This document shows, one piece after another, positions 24,127 through 36,050 of a stretch of DNA of 64,000 nt. Source of the stretch: Vigna angularis. Lineage: Eukaryota; Streptophyta; Magnoliopsida; Fabales; Fabaceae. The translations under genes were made by a program, and so were the position numbers. The DNA lies in contig NC_068973.1 of NCBI RefSeq assembly GCF_016808095.1, positions 30,126,077 to 30,190,076 of the forward strand, written 5' to 3'. Numbering within the stretch: position 1 is the stretch's first letter; each line of letters opens with the position of its first letter. Under the pieces are notes generated by a model, which was not told the DNA's origin, did no database searches, and worked only from the letters and a program-made list of their open reading frames with translations.

Positions 24127-27100
24127 AAAGTTAACCGTACTTATATTTTGATAGAGGATAAAAAAGAAAAAAAAAATAAATAAATAATATTTTGAATAAA
24201 AATAAAATTTTATTAGTTTTTGTATTATAATTTAATTTCATTTAATTTTATTATTTGTATTTCACAAATTTTATTATGTAAAAGATAAAAATTTTAAAAA
24301 AATATACAGCTACAACTGATAGTGTTATTTTCTACTTTTTATTGTGTTAAGTTTTTAAATAAAATCAACTTTTAATATTTTTTATTCCTCAAATTTATTT
24401 TGTTTTTATATTATTTTATGTTTTAGTTTTTTATTTGTTTTACTTCTAATCTTTATTTCAATTTATAATAAGTAAATATGAAGCATTTTGATTGAGAAAA
24501 AAAGGTAGAATCTAAGGAAGCATGAAAAAAAAAGGGTAAGACTAAAAAAATGAGAAACAAACCTGAAACTAAGAACCATTTTTCTTACTCTTAGCTTGGT
24601 AAGACTGAGCACTAGTTTCCTAAGACTAAGCGTAAGAAGGTTGAGTACCATCTTTTTTAGGTCGACCATCAGTATGACAGATAGCATAAATTTTTAGGTC
24701 TCGCTAAACGAGAGTTTCAGGTCTGGTTCACGAAATTAGGTATTTATTCATGTTGATGTATAGACAAAGGGGTTTTGATTCGTCTTGGACCAAAATTCCT
24801 CACTTGCACGAATAAAAATCACCTTTGGGTGCTTGCAAGAGCCTTTTGGAAGGGTGTTGAGAAGCTCCCCCAATCCTTCTTGGATCTCTTCATCTATGGT
24901 GGTTTTCTCCATTTTTGGGTTCGAGAGGAAGAAAGGTTACAATTTTGAGATGGAGATAGAGAGACACAATTGGAGTGTGAAACAATTGCTAAGAACCTTG
25001 AGAGGAGGCTTGCACATTCTTTTTAGTTTCTATTTCTTGTCTATCTCTTCATGTTGTAAACCCTAGGTTATCCATCATTGAGAACTAACCATATTTATTG
25101 ATATTATATGTAATAAACTAAACTATTATGTATTGTGTTGTTAATGTGTGTGTGTGTGTGTTTTTCGAGTTCAAGTTAGTTCTTGACGTATGTGTTTAAT
25201 GTTTGTTGTGACTTGATCTCATAGTTTGCTTGTGGTGTTGAAAAATATCTTTTTGAACCTAGATCTAAAATGAAATACCTAATGAAGATTGTATTTAGGA
25301 ATAAAACATAAGTCATTAGTAATTTTAAGACTCTTGAACTTAATGCATGACTGCTTCTTAAGGATTCAAGAGTTGACACTTGATGAGTTATCATATGTTC
25401 AAAGTTATTGATGATGTTAATTTTGACTTGACATTGAAATTGAGATATTTGTAAATGCATGAGAATGAAGTTGATGAAATTTAATCTTAACAATTGTAAA
25501 TAATATAAAAACAAAATATAAAAAAATGTTACCTAAATCACCTCTTACTTGACTTCATGTCTTTCTTCTTTCGTTTAACTTTGCTTTTATATCAAAGAAA
25601 AAAAAATGTAACGTGTAATATATCTAATTCAATTTTATATAAATTTTAGTAATATACTTCAACAACAACCTTTTATACTTTTAGATTATGGATAATATGA
25701 AATCATTACTTCTAAAAGACAGCTTTACATTGGAGTAAAAGCAAATTTGAAGTTGTTTAAAAGCTCAACTTTCATGGCTTTCCCTTGCTCTTTTACCTTC
25801 GCTTCCCCTTGCTCTTTTAACTTTATTTTCATTTTCTCTTGCATTCTTTTTGTCATACTTTGTAATTTAACTTGAATATTTCTTTTAACTTCATCAATTA
25901 ATTTGTGTATTTAAACTTGAGAATTATATCCTAATAAATTTGTTGCCACAACCCTTTTCCATATGCACACATAGTCGTGTCGATCTTTTCCAAAGACTTG
26001 GGAATATATATCATGTAAGGTTGGTTTTTCTTTAGTACTATCAAAGGAGAAAAAGTTACATTTTTAAGCTTTGACTGAAAAATGATAAAAAAAAATAAAC
26101 TTGTTATTGAAACAAAGCTATTAATTATAAAAATAGAGATAATAAATGAAATTATCATACAACAATTCCCTTGCTATCCTCATTTTAGGCTGAAGTATCA
26201 TGATGAACACAAAATACTATGCCCTTTGTCTATCATCATAAATGGGTAAATTTGGCAGTTCCAACCCAAGCCTCATGATGCAAAATTAGGACATACAGAA
26301 TCAAAGATTTTCTAAGAAAGTAAATCAATTAAATGTCTTAGCTTTTCATCTTTGGTGCGACGTTAGTCATGTCATTTCATTGATTTAGCATTTTTTTACA
26401 ACATAAATAATGTCTTGATTTTTTTATTTGATGCTTTACGTACGCACCGGTCTAATACTAGTGTTTTCGAAAACAATATATCAAGGTTGAACAACAAGGA
26501 AAATTTCAATACACACAATATTTAACATTTTAGTCATTTTGCTATTAAGATCTTAATGACTCATATTAAAAAAAGAACTTTTAACGATGATTTTAAAATT
26601 GTCATTCATTCATTCATCCATCTTTCAAAGTAAATGACTACACTTCTTTGTTTCATTGATATGCGACGATGATTATAATAATTATTTTTTGTTTTAACAT
26701 ATATCCTAACTTGGTGGCAGAGTAACGACAAATGGTGGCAGCACAACAATACAACTCTTCTCGCAGATGACAGCAACAGCGACAACATAATGGAATTGAG
26801 AAAGAACTTTAAAGTTGTAAAAATAAAAGGTAATCAATAAAGAGGAGGAAAACTATAATATCGAGAAATTAACGTAATTTTTACGACATTTATCATATAA
26901 CTTGACTATGTTTCAACATATGATGATAATTATATAAATAATTTTGATAAAAAATTACTAAAGAAATAAAATAAACCTATAAATGTCATTGAAAGTGAAC
27001 AAAAATAATTATTTAGGAATTCTTCTATGCATCACATGAGTCCTAATTTATGTTTTTTTCAAAATTTATATACTAGTCCTAATTATAAGATTTAATTCCG

Positions 27101-28739
27101 AGGATTTTATGTTTATTTCCTAGTGGGTGAAACGAAATCTGCAATTGAATTGGAATTCAGTGGAATCAAAATTTAATGAAATCGTGCAATTGACTTTCAA
27201 TTGAAAAATCTAACGATATTGGATTTTAGTGAAAAGTGTTTCTGCGTGGTTCAATTGCAAATGGAAAAACATTTGGCTCTGTTTGATAGATCTTTTTCAA
27301 TTCCAATTGAATTTGGAATTGTTCCGCTATATATGTGAAATGTTATGGTAAGGAACCTAATCCTTTGTTTACTCTCGTATTTGACTTATGTGATATCATA
27401 TTCTATTATTTAATACATAAATTATAATATACATGATCTTACATAAATTAGTTTTGTTATTATTCATAACTAAAGATAAATAAATAACGAAAGTCAGGAC
27501 TATTGTGGTTATATATCATTTCATGAACATGTTTCCTTCATGTATTATTTTTTTTTAATATAGTTTTACAATGCGAATTTCGTAATGTTATGGATTCAAA
27601 CATAATGTTATTTTTCAAAACAAATAATATAATTTATTTTCTTCATCTTAATTTACATGAATATATATAAAAAAGAAAATACAAAATATTACGATCGTCA
27701 TAAAATTCTTTCATCAAGATAATATGAGAAAAGAAAGAAAGAAAGAAAAAAATTAAAAATAAGTTAAAAAGTCCCAAAAATACATAATTTGCCCTGTTCG
27801 ACTAAAATATATAAACTAAAAATACATTCCATTTTCTCTCTATATTTTTATCACCGTTTCTAACAATCTACGAATACTCTTACAGATACCAATTTTCATA
27901 GATTGGGTGGCTGTTCGTTTTCGAGACATTGCCATGTTAGAAAGCGATCATCTGTTGTAAAAAATAATGTTCTTCACCGATTGGCCCTGTCTTGCTTTGA
28001 TGTTCAAAGTCCGAATACATTTTATGATGGAATGGAAAACCAAAGGAAGTGAGTGAATGAGCTTTTTCACAGCTCAAAGAATCAAGCAGGAGTATTTTCA
28101 TGAAAATTCTAGAGTGGATGTAAAAATGTTTTGAACATAAATTGTTGATTTAAAATCGATGCACTGTGATAATAAAAGAAAATACATTAGAACAATTTTT
28201 ATTTTTAAGATAATTACTAGAAAAAAACTAATGATCAAAAAGATCCTTTTGACTCATCAGAGTCAAATATATCTTTGAAAGTATAATTTTCTATTGGGGA
28301 TCATGTGAGCACAGGAAGGTGCAGAACAACAAGTATCTAACAATACCTTTCATTTTAAGTTGTATAGTATTTTCAGGTGTAACAAATGGAGGTATATTGC
28401 CAAAAGGCATGGTAGGGAATATATAAAGTTCAGTGAACTAAAACATGGTAAAATCCATCATGGAGAGAAAGCAACTAGGACTCTGCCTCCTGTTTTTGCC
28501 ACAAGACAAACAGGGCTTAAGAATGACTAAAGCAACTACAAGATTTGCTTTTCAGTTATTACCCATTTCTCTAACCGCAACTAATACCAGACATTATGCA
28601 ATGTGACTCGACTAACAGTGAACCCTGCAGAAATCACATGTCTTTATTTTTTCTGAAGATGAATTCCATCCTCTGAACGTGGGAAGCATGCTACGTGCAT
28701 ATGAGAATCCAATGACATAAAGAGTGGGCAAAGGGCGGC
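24127..28739. other. Intergenic, AT-rich, with old repeat fragments
   Basis: No supported gene. A moderately GC-richer patch at about 24690-25075 resembles retrotransposon LTR or leader sequence (purine-rich GAGAGGAAGAAAGG, no intact frame). 25291-25372 is the partner of the repeat at 18021-18108. A (TG)n tract lies at about 25147-25161. About 27130-27330 has several AATTGGAATT/CAATTCCAATT words in both orientations, possibly a decayed foldback element. Confidence 0.5.
25291..25372. repeat. Dispersed repeat, related to 18021-18108
   Basis: The same ordered words as at 18021-18108 in the same orientation. The two copies flank solo LTR 2 at a distance, and their relation to it is unknown. Confidence 0.5.
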
Positions 28740-28868
28740 GTGCGCATCATTTATGGAACAGCTGGAAGGAACTCTTCACAGAAATCAGATGTCCTAGTAC
28801 GCTGTCCCCATTGGTCAGACCATAGAAAAGGGCACCAGTTCCTTCAGTATATCTCAATGATATTTGGG

Positions 28869-31800
28869 TCAAATGTTTGTTGGTCTATGATAACAAGTGA
28901 CATATCTTCCCATTATGTTCTTCATAGGAAGTGGTCCCCTGTTCATCATCACAGACGGTAAGGTTCAAGATTAACAGGAGGTTAAATATACTAATACTAA
29001 GTTCATGTCAAGATAATCTAAATAGAACGAAGATTTTTTTAATAAAAGGCAAAAAGAATGTTTCACATTTATGTATACATCAGGTGCTGCCATAAAACCA
29101 TATTTTCTTTCACCACTCAACCAAAGAGAAGAACTGACGTAAAAATTCATCTAGAAATTAATCATATTATACACCAAAACATTCAGATAATCACACCTCT
29201 CCCACAAGGTTAAAATTAATAGAAATGGAAAGAATAAAAAGTCAGCAACATCTGGCAGTAGTAACTTACCACACATGAGAATCATAACTGTTATTACGAT
29301 TATCGCCTAGCACATAAACATGGTCATTGGGCACAGTCTGCAAGGACACAAGTCGTACGAGGAAAAGAAAATTATGAATCAATGAACAAATAAATACAGA
29401 ACTAAATCAATCATTTGAGTTCATAGAACAAAAAAAAAGATGAAGAGAAAGCTTTTTAAGTTAATCAGATATTACGGACCTTTTAAGTTAACCCAGAAAG
29501 CTTTTATGCTCGCAATTGTCTATTTCAATGACTCTTGAAAGTACAAAAAAGATAAATGGTATGCATAAAATAATAATAATTAAAATTACAATTTTTCAAA
29601 TAAAAATTTAAAGAAAATAACAACGATCTTAGTAAAACATTCGTAATCAAGCTGTGTTTGTAAACTATTAAAGTGAAGCATATCATGAACTTCATTCGTT
29701 TAAATTGTCCGGCCTAAGTTTAATGAATTGAGCTCGAATAAATTAACTCATTTATGTCTTATTGCCAATTTCAACACTATCATGTTCATTAATTTAATGA
29801 GTGATCAATTCATAATTGTTGAATGTAAAATAAAATGAAAAAGGACCGTAACAACGAACAGGGATCTCACGGTTAAAGGAATTGTGTATGCAGGTGGTTG
29901 TGCTATGAAATCTTCCTGCTGAGCAACACCATTGACGTAGAGTACCCCATGATGAACCTGAAAGGTGACGGAAGATTCAAGTGAAAAAGACGTAATGCTA
30001 TTTTCCTACGTTCATACAACATACTATTACTAATTGTCAGGACATAAACATATAATTTGAACCAGTTTATTACCAATGGTTGTCATAAGACATGAAATTG
30101 TGGCTAGTCTGCATGGTAGACTAGATCACTAAAACAAATAATAAGAAACAAAACAAAACCTCAGTTTCAAAGATAGTATATTTAGAAATCAATTTTTTAT
30201 GCCCTCGTAATTTTTGGCATGGACTTCCAAAGTAGATACACAACGCCAGTATAATGCAAAAAGAAAGGAAGTTTGTAGAAGAGTTATACCTCAACAGCGT
30301 CTCCTGCTTTTGCTACAATTCTCTTAATAAAAACAGTTTCTGTGTTTTCTCCATATAACTACATAACAGAAAACCAATCATGTAATTGCATTGGAGATCT
30401 GAAAGTAGGCTACACAGATTCTATACCATTGCAACATACCTGTGTTGGATCCTTAAATGTTATAATATCATGTATAGAAGGATTCTTGATATAATATGAA
30501 GCCTGGAGAAACTTACAATAAAAGATAATTAAAATTCAAAAATCAGAAAAGAGGGAAAAGTTAGAAAAATAGAGATAAGAATTTATCCCATTTCTGAAAG
30601 TTTAGTGAGTAAAATGATTCAAAGGAAATTTAACCTAAGAAGGCGATTTTGGAAGATAATAACATCTTATGAGGAAAGTTTGTCGAACGAAACAGCTTAA
30701 TTTTGATAAACGTCTCAGTCAATTTCAAGATCTTTTTCTTCAATCTTGTGCACTAAATTAAAAGTGAAGAATAATATGAGAAAGGAAGATAACTAAGGAC
30801 AAGGCTAGCCAATATAGCGTCAATCATTTGTACTCAGAGATGGGTGTGCAAACTAAAGATGTTAAATAAATGGATAATGAAAAAGTACAACTCACTAGGA
30901 CACTTAATGTAAAATAACTTGAATGTTTTTTCCTTCTCAATATGATAAGTATCAACCACCAAACTAACATTAAAAGCTTCAATAACATAACATATGCTAT
31001 TTTAAACAACAAGCCAAGGAAAAATTATCCATTTAACTGTTTTAAGATATTAGACTGCAGTTGGGTCACTTCAAAATATACAAGCTCAAATGGGTCATAC
31101 TTCTCTGGCCCTGCTGGTCTTCTCTTCACTTGACAGGATGCAATTGATTATATTCGAATAAGAAACAGATTTCCTAAATTCAACATCTTCCAAATTTATT
31201 TTCCATGGAATATCCCAAATCTGGAATATCCACATTCTACAGATGCTAATATATGCAAAAATAAAACACGACAAACCATCACAGACTATCCATTCTTATC
31301 ATATAATTTGTTCCATGAGAAAGGAGAATCCTTCATATTCCAGCTAAAAACGATAGTTTATTTTATGCAGCATAATGCCTTGGAATGTTGCGACAAACAG
31401 AAATAGACATATAAATTAGGAAAGCTAATGCAAAAACTTTCATACACTAAATTAGGACTACAACAGTCAAATGTATATATTTACCACAATTATATTCTCA
31501 CAAACTTTAACTACACAGTAAAAACCGTGTTAGAGATTAACCTCAATGTCATAAATAAGGCAACACGCAAGGCTGATTTTACATAACATTCAAGAATCAA
31601 GATGTGCAAATGAAAGCAATAGGTGTACTAATTCTACAAACAGAGTCACAATAACATTGGGAAGGGAAAGGAAGCAATAGTTATATTAATTCAAGAATCA
31701 AGATGATATGATCGAAAAAACACGGTGACATATACAGAAACGTCCAAGGAAGGAAGCAATAGTTTTATAAATTCCACAAATATAGTCAACAAATAATGAA

Positions 31801-32240
31801 GAACGGGGAGAAGCAAAAGAAAAAAGTAGCAAATGAGGTAGGAATCCATTTTGGATCTTCCCATTAGATAGGAATATGGATCTAAATTCAATTTGGCAAA
31901 ACCAAAACAGTGACGGCGTTCCAAATCCCAGTCTATAAAGGTAGATCTCGCGAACCAAGAAAAGAAAGAAAGTTCAGAAAAGGAACAAATGGAAAAGCAG
32001 AATATTGTGCACCTTTTCCACAATAATTCGATCACCAACACGAAGGGTGGGGAACATAGAAGAGGAAGGTATGAAGCGAAGCTCAGAAAACGTGGACCAG
32101 AGAAGTCCAACAACCATAAGCCTAAGGAATCCGTCAAGACCCGGCCATCGAAGGAAGCCCCAACTCTGACACGGCATCCATCGCAGCGCAGGATAACTTG
32201 TTACGAAGTTGTATATTGCAGAAGGCCTCAATAAGCTCAT
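28869..32240 (-). CDS. Type I signal peptidase, chloroplast processing peptidase-like
   Basis: A membrane-bound serine endopeptidase of family S26A, which removes targeting peptides. The plant members closest in motif (PLSP/thylakoidal processing peptidases) act in plastid membranes. The exons are 32013-32240, 30440-30502, 30290-30358, 29871-29957, 29270-29337 and 28869-28938. All introns are GT-AG, the sum is 585 nt and the product 194 aa. The catalytic Ser is Ser61 in PSSSMFPTLRVGD and the general-base Lys is Lys109 in FIKRIVAKAGD. The C-terminal box GDNRNNSYDSHVWGPLP is complete. One hydrophobic anchor lies at about residues 36-52. I start at the ATG at 32240 (MSLLRPSAIY). An in-frame ATG at 32258 would add six residues. 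It is much shorter at the N terminus than Arabidopsis PLSP1, and no long transit peptide is visible, so plastid location is an inference. Intron 1 is about 1.5 kb. Confidence 0.92.
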
Positions 32241-32469
32241 GATGCAACCTACATCCATGTAGCACAAAAATAAACGAAGGAAGGAAGAATCAAAGTCGTC
32301 ATTCAATTGAAGTAAATTGAAAACGAAGATGAAGGTCGGAAAAACCAGAAGATGAAAGAGGTGTAAGAGTGTGAAATGAGTTTCCACTTCAGATGAGTAT
32401 CAGCAGAGTGATGAGTAAATGGTGCTGTGATCTCTGTGAAAGAAGCCTCAGCTTTTGTATTTGACTCGG

Positions 32470-32480
32470 ATATATATATG
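32470..32480 (-). promoter_or_regulatory. Candidate TATA box of the signal peptidase gene
   Basis: On the minus strand this reads CATATATATATCC, about 230 bp upstream of the chosen ATG, which is a reasonable spacing for a plant leader. No other good candidate is closer. Confidence 0.4.
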
Positions 32481-34469
32481 GCGGAATGGAACGGTTGATG
32501 CTTAGGGACTAAGTTTCTACGTTCAAACGCGCTTTCTTTCAATAATAATTTATCCTTATCTTTCAACCCAAAAACAGATTATGTACTACCAAAACAAACA
32601 AAAAATTCTAACATGGAATCAGTCTCAGTCTTTGAATTTTATTTTTCTTTTTGTACTATAAGAAAGTGATAAAACGACGTTTTGCAAAGGTTATAAATGA
32701 TTATTTCTTTAATCAGAATATTTTAAAAGGTTAATTCAATATAAATTATTAAAAGAGTATTTAATCTGTTTTGTGACAGTAGTTTGCAAATTACGATTTT
32801 AATTCCGAAATTTTTTTCATGCAATATAATAAGAATAGTTAATATTATATATGTGTTTGAGAAAATAATTAAATATAATTTTTAATTTTAGCTGTCATAA
32901 AAACTTTAATGTCTTAGAAGAAAACGGAGCCATGATACTTGCTCTGATTCTAGGAAACTCAGATCCCGACGTTGATTCAGGAAACTCAAATTCCAACATT
33001 GATTCCTAATTAAATGTGTCTGAAATAGTAACTGACTATACCTTATCTTGTATTATTGTCAAGTTTTCTGAAAATTAATATTTTATTTTATTTAGGTTGT
33101 TAGTTTTATTAGCGTGGAAAGTTGAATCCCTCACTTTTTTTTATAAATTCTTCGATTTAACTTAATATATTTTTTTTTAATGTTAGTAAAAAAGTTGAAA
33201 TAACTTTTTTTTTAATTTTTTTTTCTAACTTTTATTATTAAACTATTTTATAGCTTTCCTCCGAAAATAAATCCTATACTTTCCTCTGAAAAGAATTGTT
33301 AGGTAGCACGTTTCACATGTTAGTTCCAGGGCCTTCCACATTATACTCTCCTCAGATTCTGCAAGTGTCCTCACAGGTCCATCGATATTAATTTTGATGT
33401 TTAAAAAGTTATAGTTTTTTAATTAATATTAACTATTGAAACTAATTTTTTTTTATCAGATTATTGATGTCATGTTTACATCGTTAGAGATAAACATTTG
33501 AAAGTGGTATGACTATGATTTGATATCCAATTTCAACTCCTATTTCATGTGTCAATTCCTTTTTGTTTTTTCTGTTTATCGATTAGTTGATTTATCTTTA
33601 ATAGTAATATGCTCTCTAAAAATTTAACTGAAAATAGAAAAGAGAAAAATAACTAGTAAAATTATAAGGAGAAGTTATTACTCTTTGAAAATTTAGATTG
33701 ATTAAATGAAAATATTGAAAGTGAAGCTAAGAATAATGAAGTTAATAATGATTTAAGTGAGCTTGTGACGTTTGGAATATATATCTAATAATGAAAATTT
33801 GACATTAATGAAGAAAAATTGTTTTTCTATTTAAACGAGAAAAAAAGGTAAAGAATTCAAAAAAGTGTTTTCTCTAAATAAATACACAAAAATTCTATAG
33901 AATAATAATAGTATGATACATATTTATATTTGATACGTGTTATAAGAATAAATTATTATAAATAAAATGTACTTTTAAAAAGAAAAAAATAAAAAGAAAA
34001 GATAAATATCAAATAAATTATCAATATTATATATGTCATCATGACCTTAATTTTAAATGATGCTTTCTTATATTAAAGTTGCTTTTGTATCATTTCCCGT
34101 GTTAGTTAATAAAACGTAGACGTACGAGATTTTTTCTTTTTCCTCTCCAAATTGAAAGTGTTATATATTTGCTTATAAAATATTGTTATTTGTTATGTGT
34201 TATTTGCTTATAAATGGAAAGTGTTATATATTAGGCATTAATTTTTTTTTTCAAAATTTAAAATAAAATTTTACTTGAGATCATCAAAATACAAGATGAT
34301 TTAAAAAAATTATATGCTGTGAAAAAATTATAATAGTTAGTTATTTTGGTTATTATTTCATATGTAGATCGAGAATTATTATTAAATATTCATTCACACT
34401 TTCTCTTAATAGCTTATGTTTATTGAGTATGCTTAGTTCAATTTTTTTATGTCTTCAATGTCTGCACTC

Positions 34470-34720
34470 TAAACTATAGAGGTGTATATATATTAAAGGT
34501 ATTCTCATGCATAAGGCAGTAATCTAATAGATCGGATTATACTAAAATCTTAAATTCGCAATAAATGAAATCACCTAACTCTTTATCTCTGATGTGTATT
34601 TATAGATTTTGAGATAGAGTTATGATTAGATTTAGAGATTGTGCTTAACGTTATATAGGATTTGAGACCGCTCTCTGTCTTACTCTAGCTGAACGATCTC
34701 TCAATCGTATATACGAGTAT
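34470..34720. repeat. Dispersed repeat pair, member 1
   Basis: Ordered words shared with 35160-35420: TTAAAGGTATT, AGTAATCTAATAG-AT, TCTTAAATTC-CAATAAATGAA and TATTTATAG-TTTTGAGAT. The similarity is only partial and there is no coding content. It is probably an old LTR or MITE remnant. Confidence 0.5.
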
Positions 34721-35159
34721 ACAATACACATATGATAAGGCTTGAAAAAATAAAAATTTCTGATTATTTTATGTATTATTTTTTAAGAATAATTACTGAA
34801 GCAACTTCAATTTTAATAATAAAAAATAAAAACTAAAAATGGATGGAATGAAAATCGGAAGACACGTTGTTAAAATTGAAACAATACCTACTAATTTAAT
34901 TAAATTTTTTGTTATGACATTTGTTTATATATTAAATTTAAAATTTGCATATACGTAGTGTCCTTGTTATTTTTTTTATGGTCTAATATAAAAGCATTGT
35001 TGTGGTTAGTTTCTAAATATTTTTACCTTGATTTTTAAATTTATGTAAAAGCATTATGTTTCGGGTATAGGATGGAGGATCTCCACAAAACACATCTTCA
35101 CACTTTACTTTAAGTTAGTTTAGGTAATTTTTGTGTTTTAGTCAAAATTCTTTATTGCT

Positions 35160-35420
35160 TGTGCTCCAAAACTGTTCGGAGATACTTGTTAAAGGTATTT
35201 CGTCGCTCAAGTTAGTAATTAATCTAATAGGATGTTAGAGCGACGTCTTAAATTCACAATAAATGAATGACCTCTATTTATAGGTTTTGAGATGAATCTG
35301 AGATTAATAAAACCTTAATCACAGCTCAACCATAGTCTAAAACCTATTGAGCAATGCTTACCCGTAATCTTAATTTAACGTGGTTTTTAGAGATAGTTGA
35401 TGTTGAGAAACGTCTGTTTG
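35160..35420. repeat. Dispersed repeat pair, member 2
   Basis: Same orientation as 34470-34720 and about 690 bp away. A third, weaker match (TTTTAAATTCACAATAATCTAA) lies near 19560. Confidence 0.45.
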
Positions 35421-36050
35421 GTCTCCTCTCCTTTTTGGTCACTTGATTAATGAACTGTTTATCTTAATGTATATTGAGTTGTTTGACAGATGAAACTCCT
35501 ATCATAATCTCATCCAATCAATTATCCGATCAATTCTATCATACATTCGTCTAGTCATACAATACATATTCATAGTAACATTGGGCTTTCCTCTTATCTA
35601 TTATCCAACAATAAACCAATCACCCCTGCTCTTGGATTCTCCTTAATATTATACCACTCCTCAACAAATATTCCCTCCTTTAACTTTTTTATAAGACAAA
35701 TCCTCAACAAATACTCTCTCCTTTCACTTTATTATAAGACAAAGTAATTAACCTCCACTTTAATTTAAAAAGGTAAAAATTGATATTATGAAGTAACTAT
35801 GTTGTTTTCATCTTTATTAAATATCTTCAGATGACGTCACTGCAGACGAAAAGCATGAGCTTAAAAATTAACTTAACTACAATGATTGAATAAATAAATA
35901 AATAAAACAGCGCTCGAAAGAAGAAAGAAAAACCTGTTGCTATTACTTTATAAATAAATAAATTATAATAAATTTGAGTGATGAGGAGAATTTGAAAGGA
36001 TAAGGTGGGCCACTGATATTCTCTTCAAAGTTTATACACAACACTCTGCC

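Larger units (their letters stand above)
32570..36000. other. Intergenic between divergent peptidase and propeller genes
   Basis: AT-rich, no gene seen. It contains two diverged copies of one repeat (about 34470-34720 and 35160-35420). Confidence 0.5.

Noticed and set aside
32303..32387. N-terminal extension of the signal peptidase from 32387
   Set aside because: The codon at 32387 is GTG, not ATG. The first in-frame ATGs are at 32258 and 32240.
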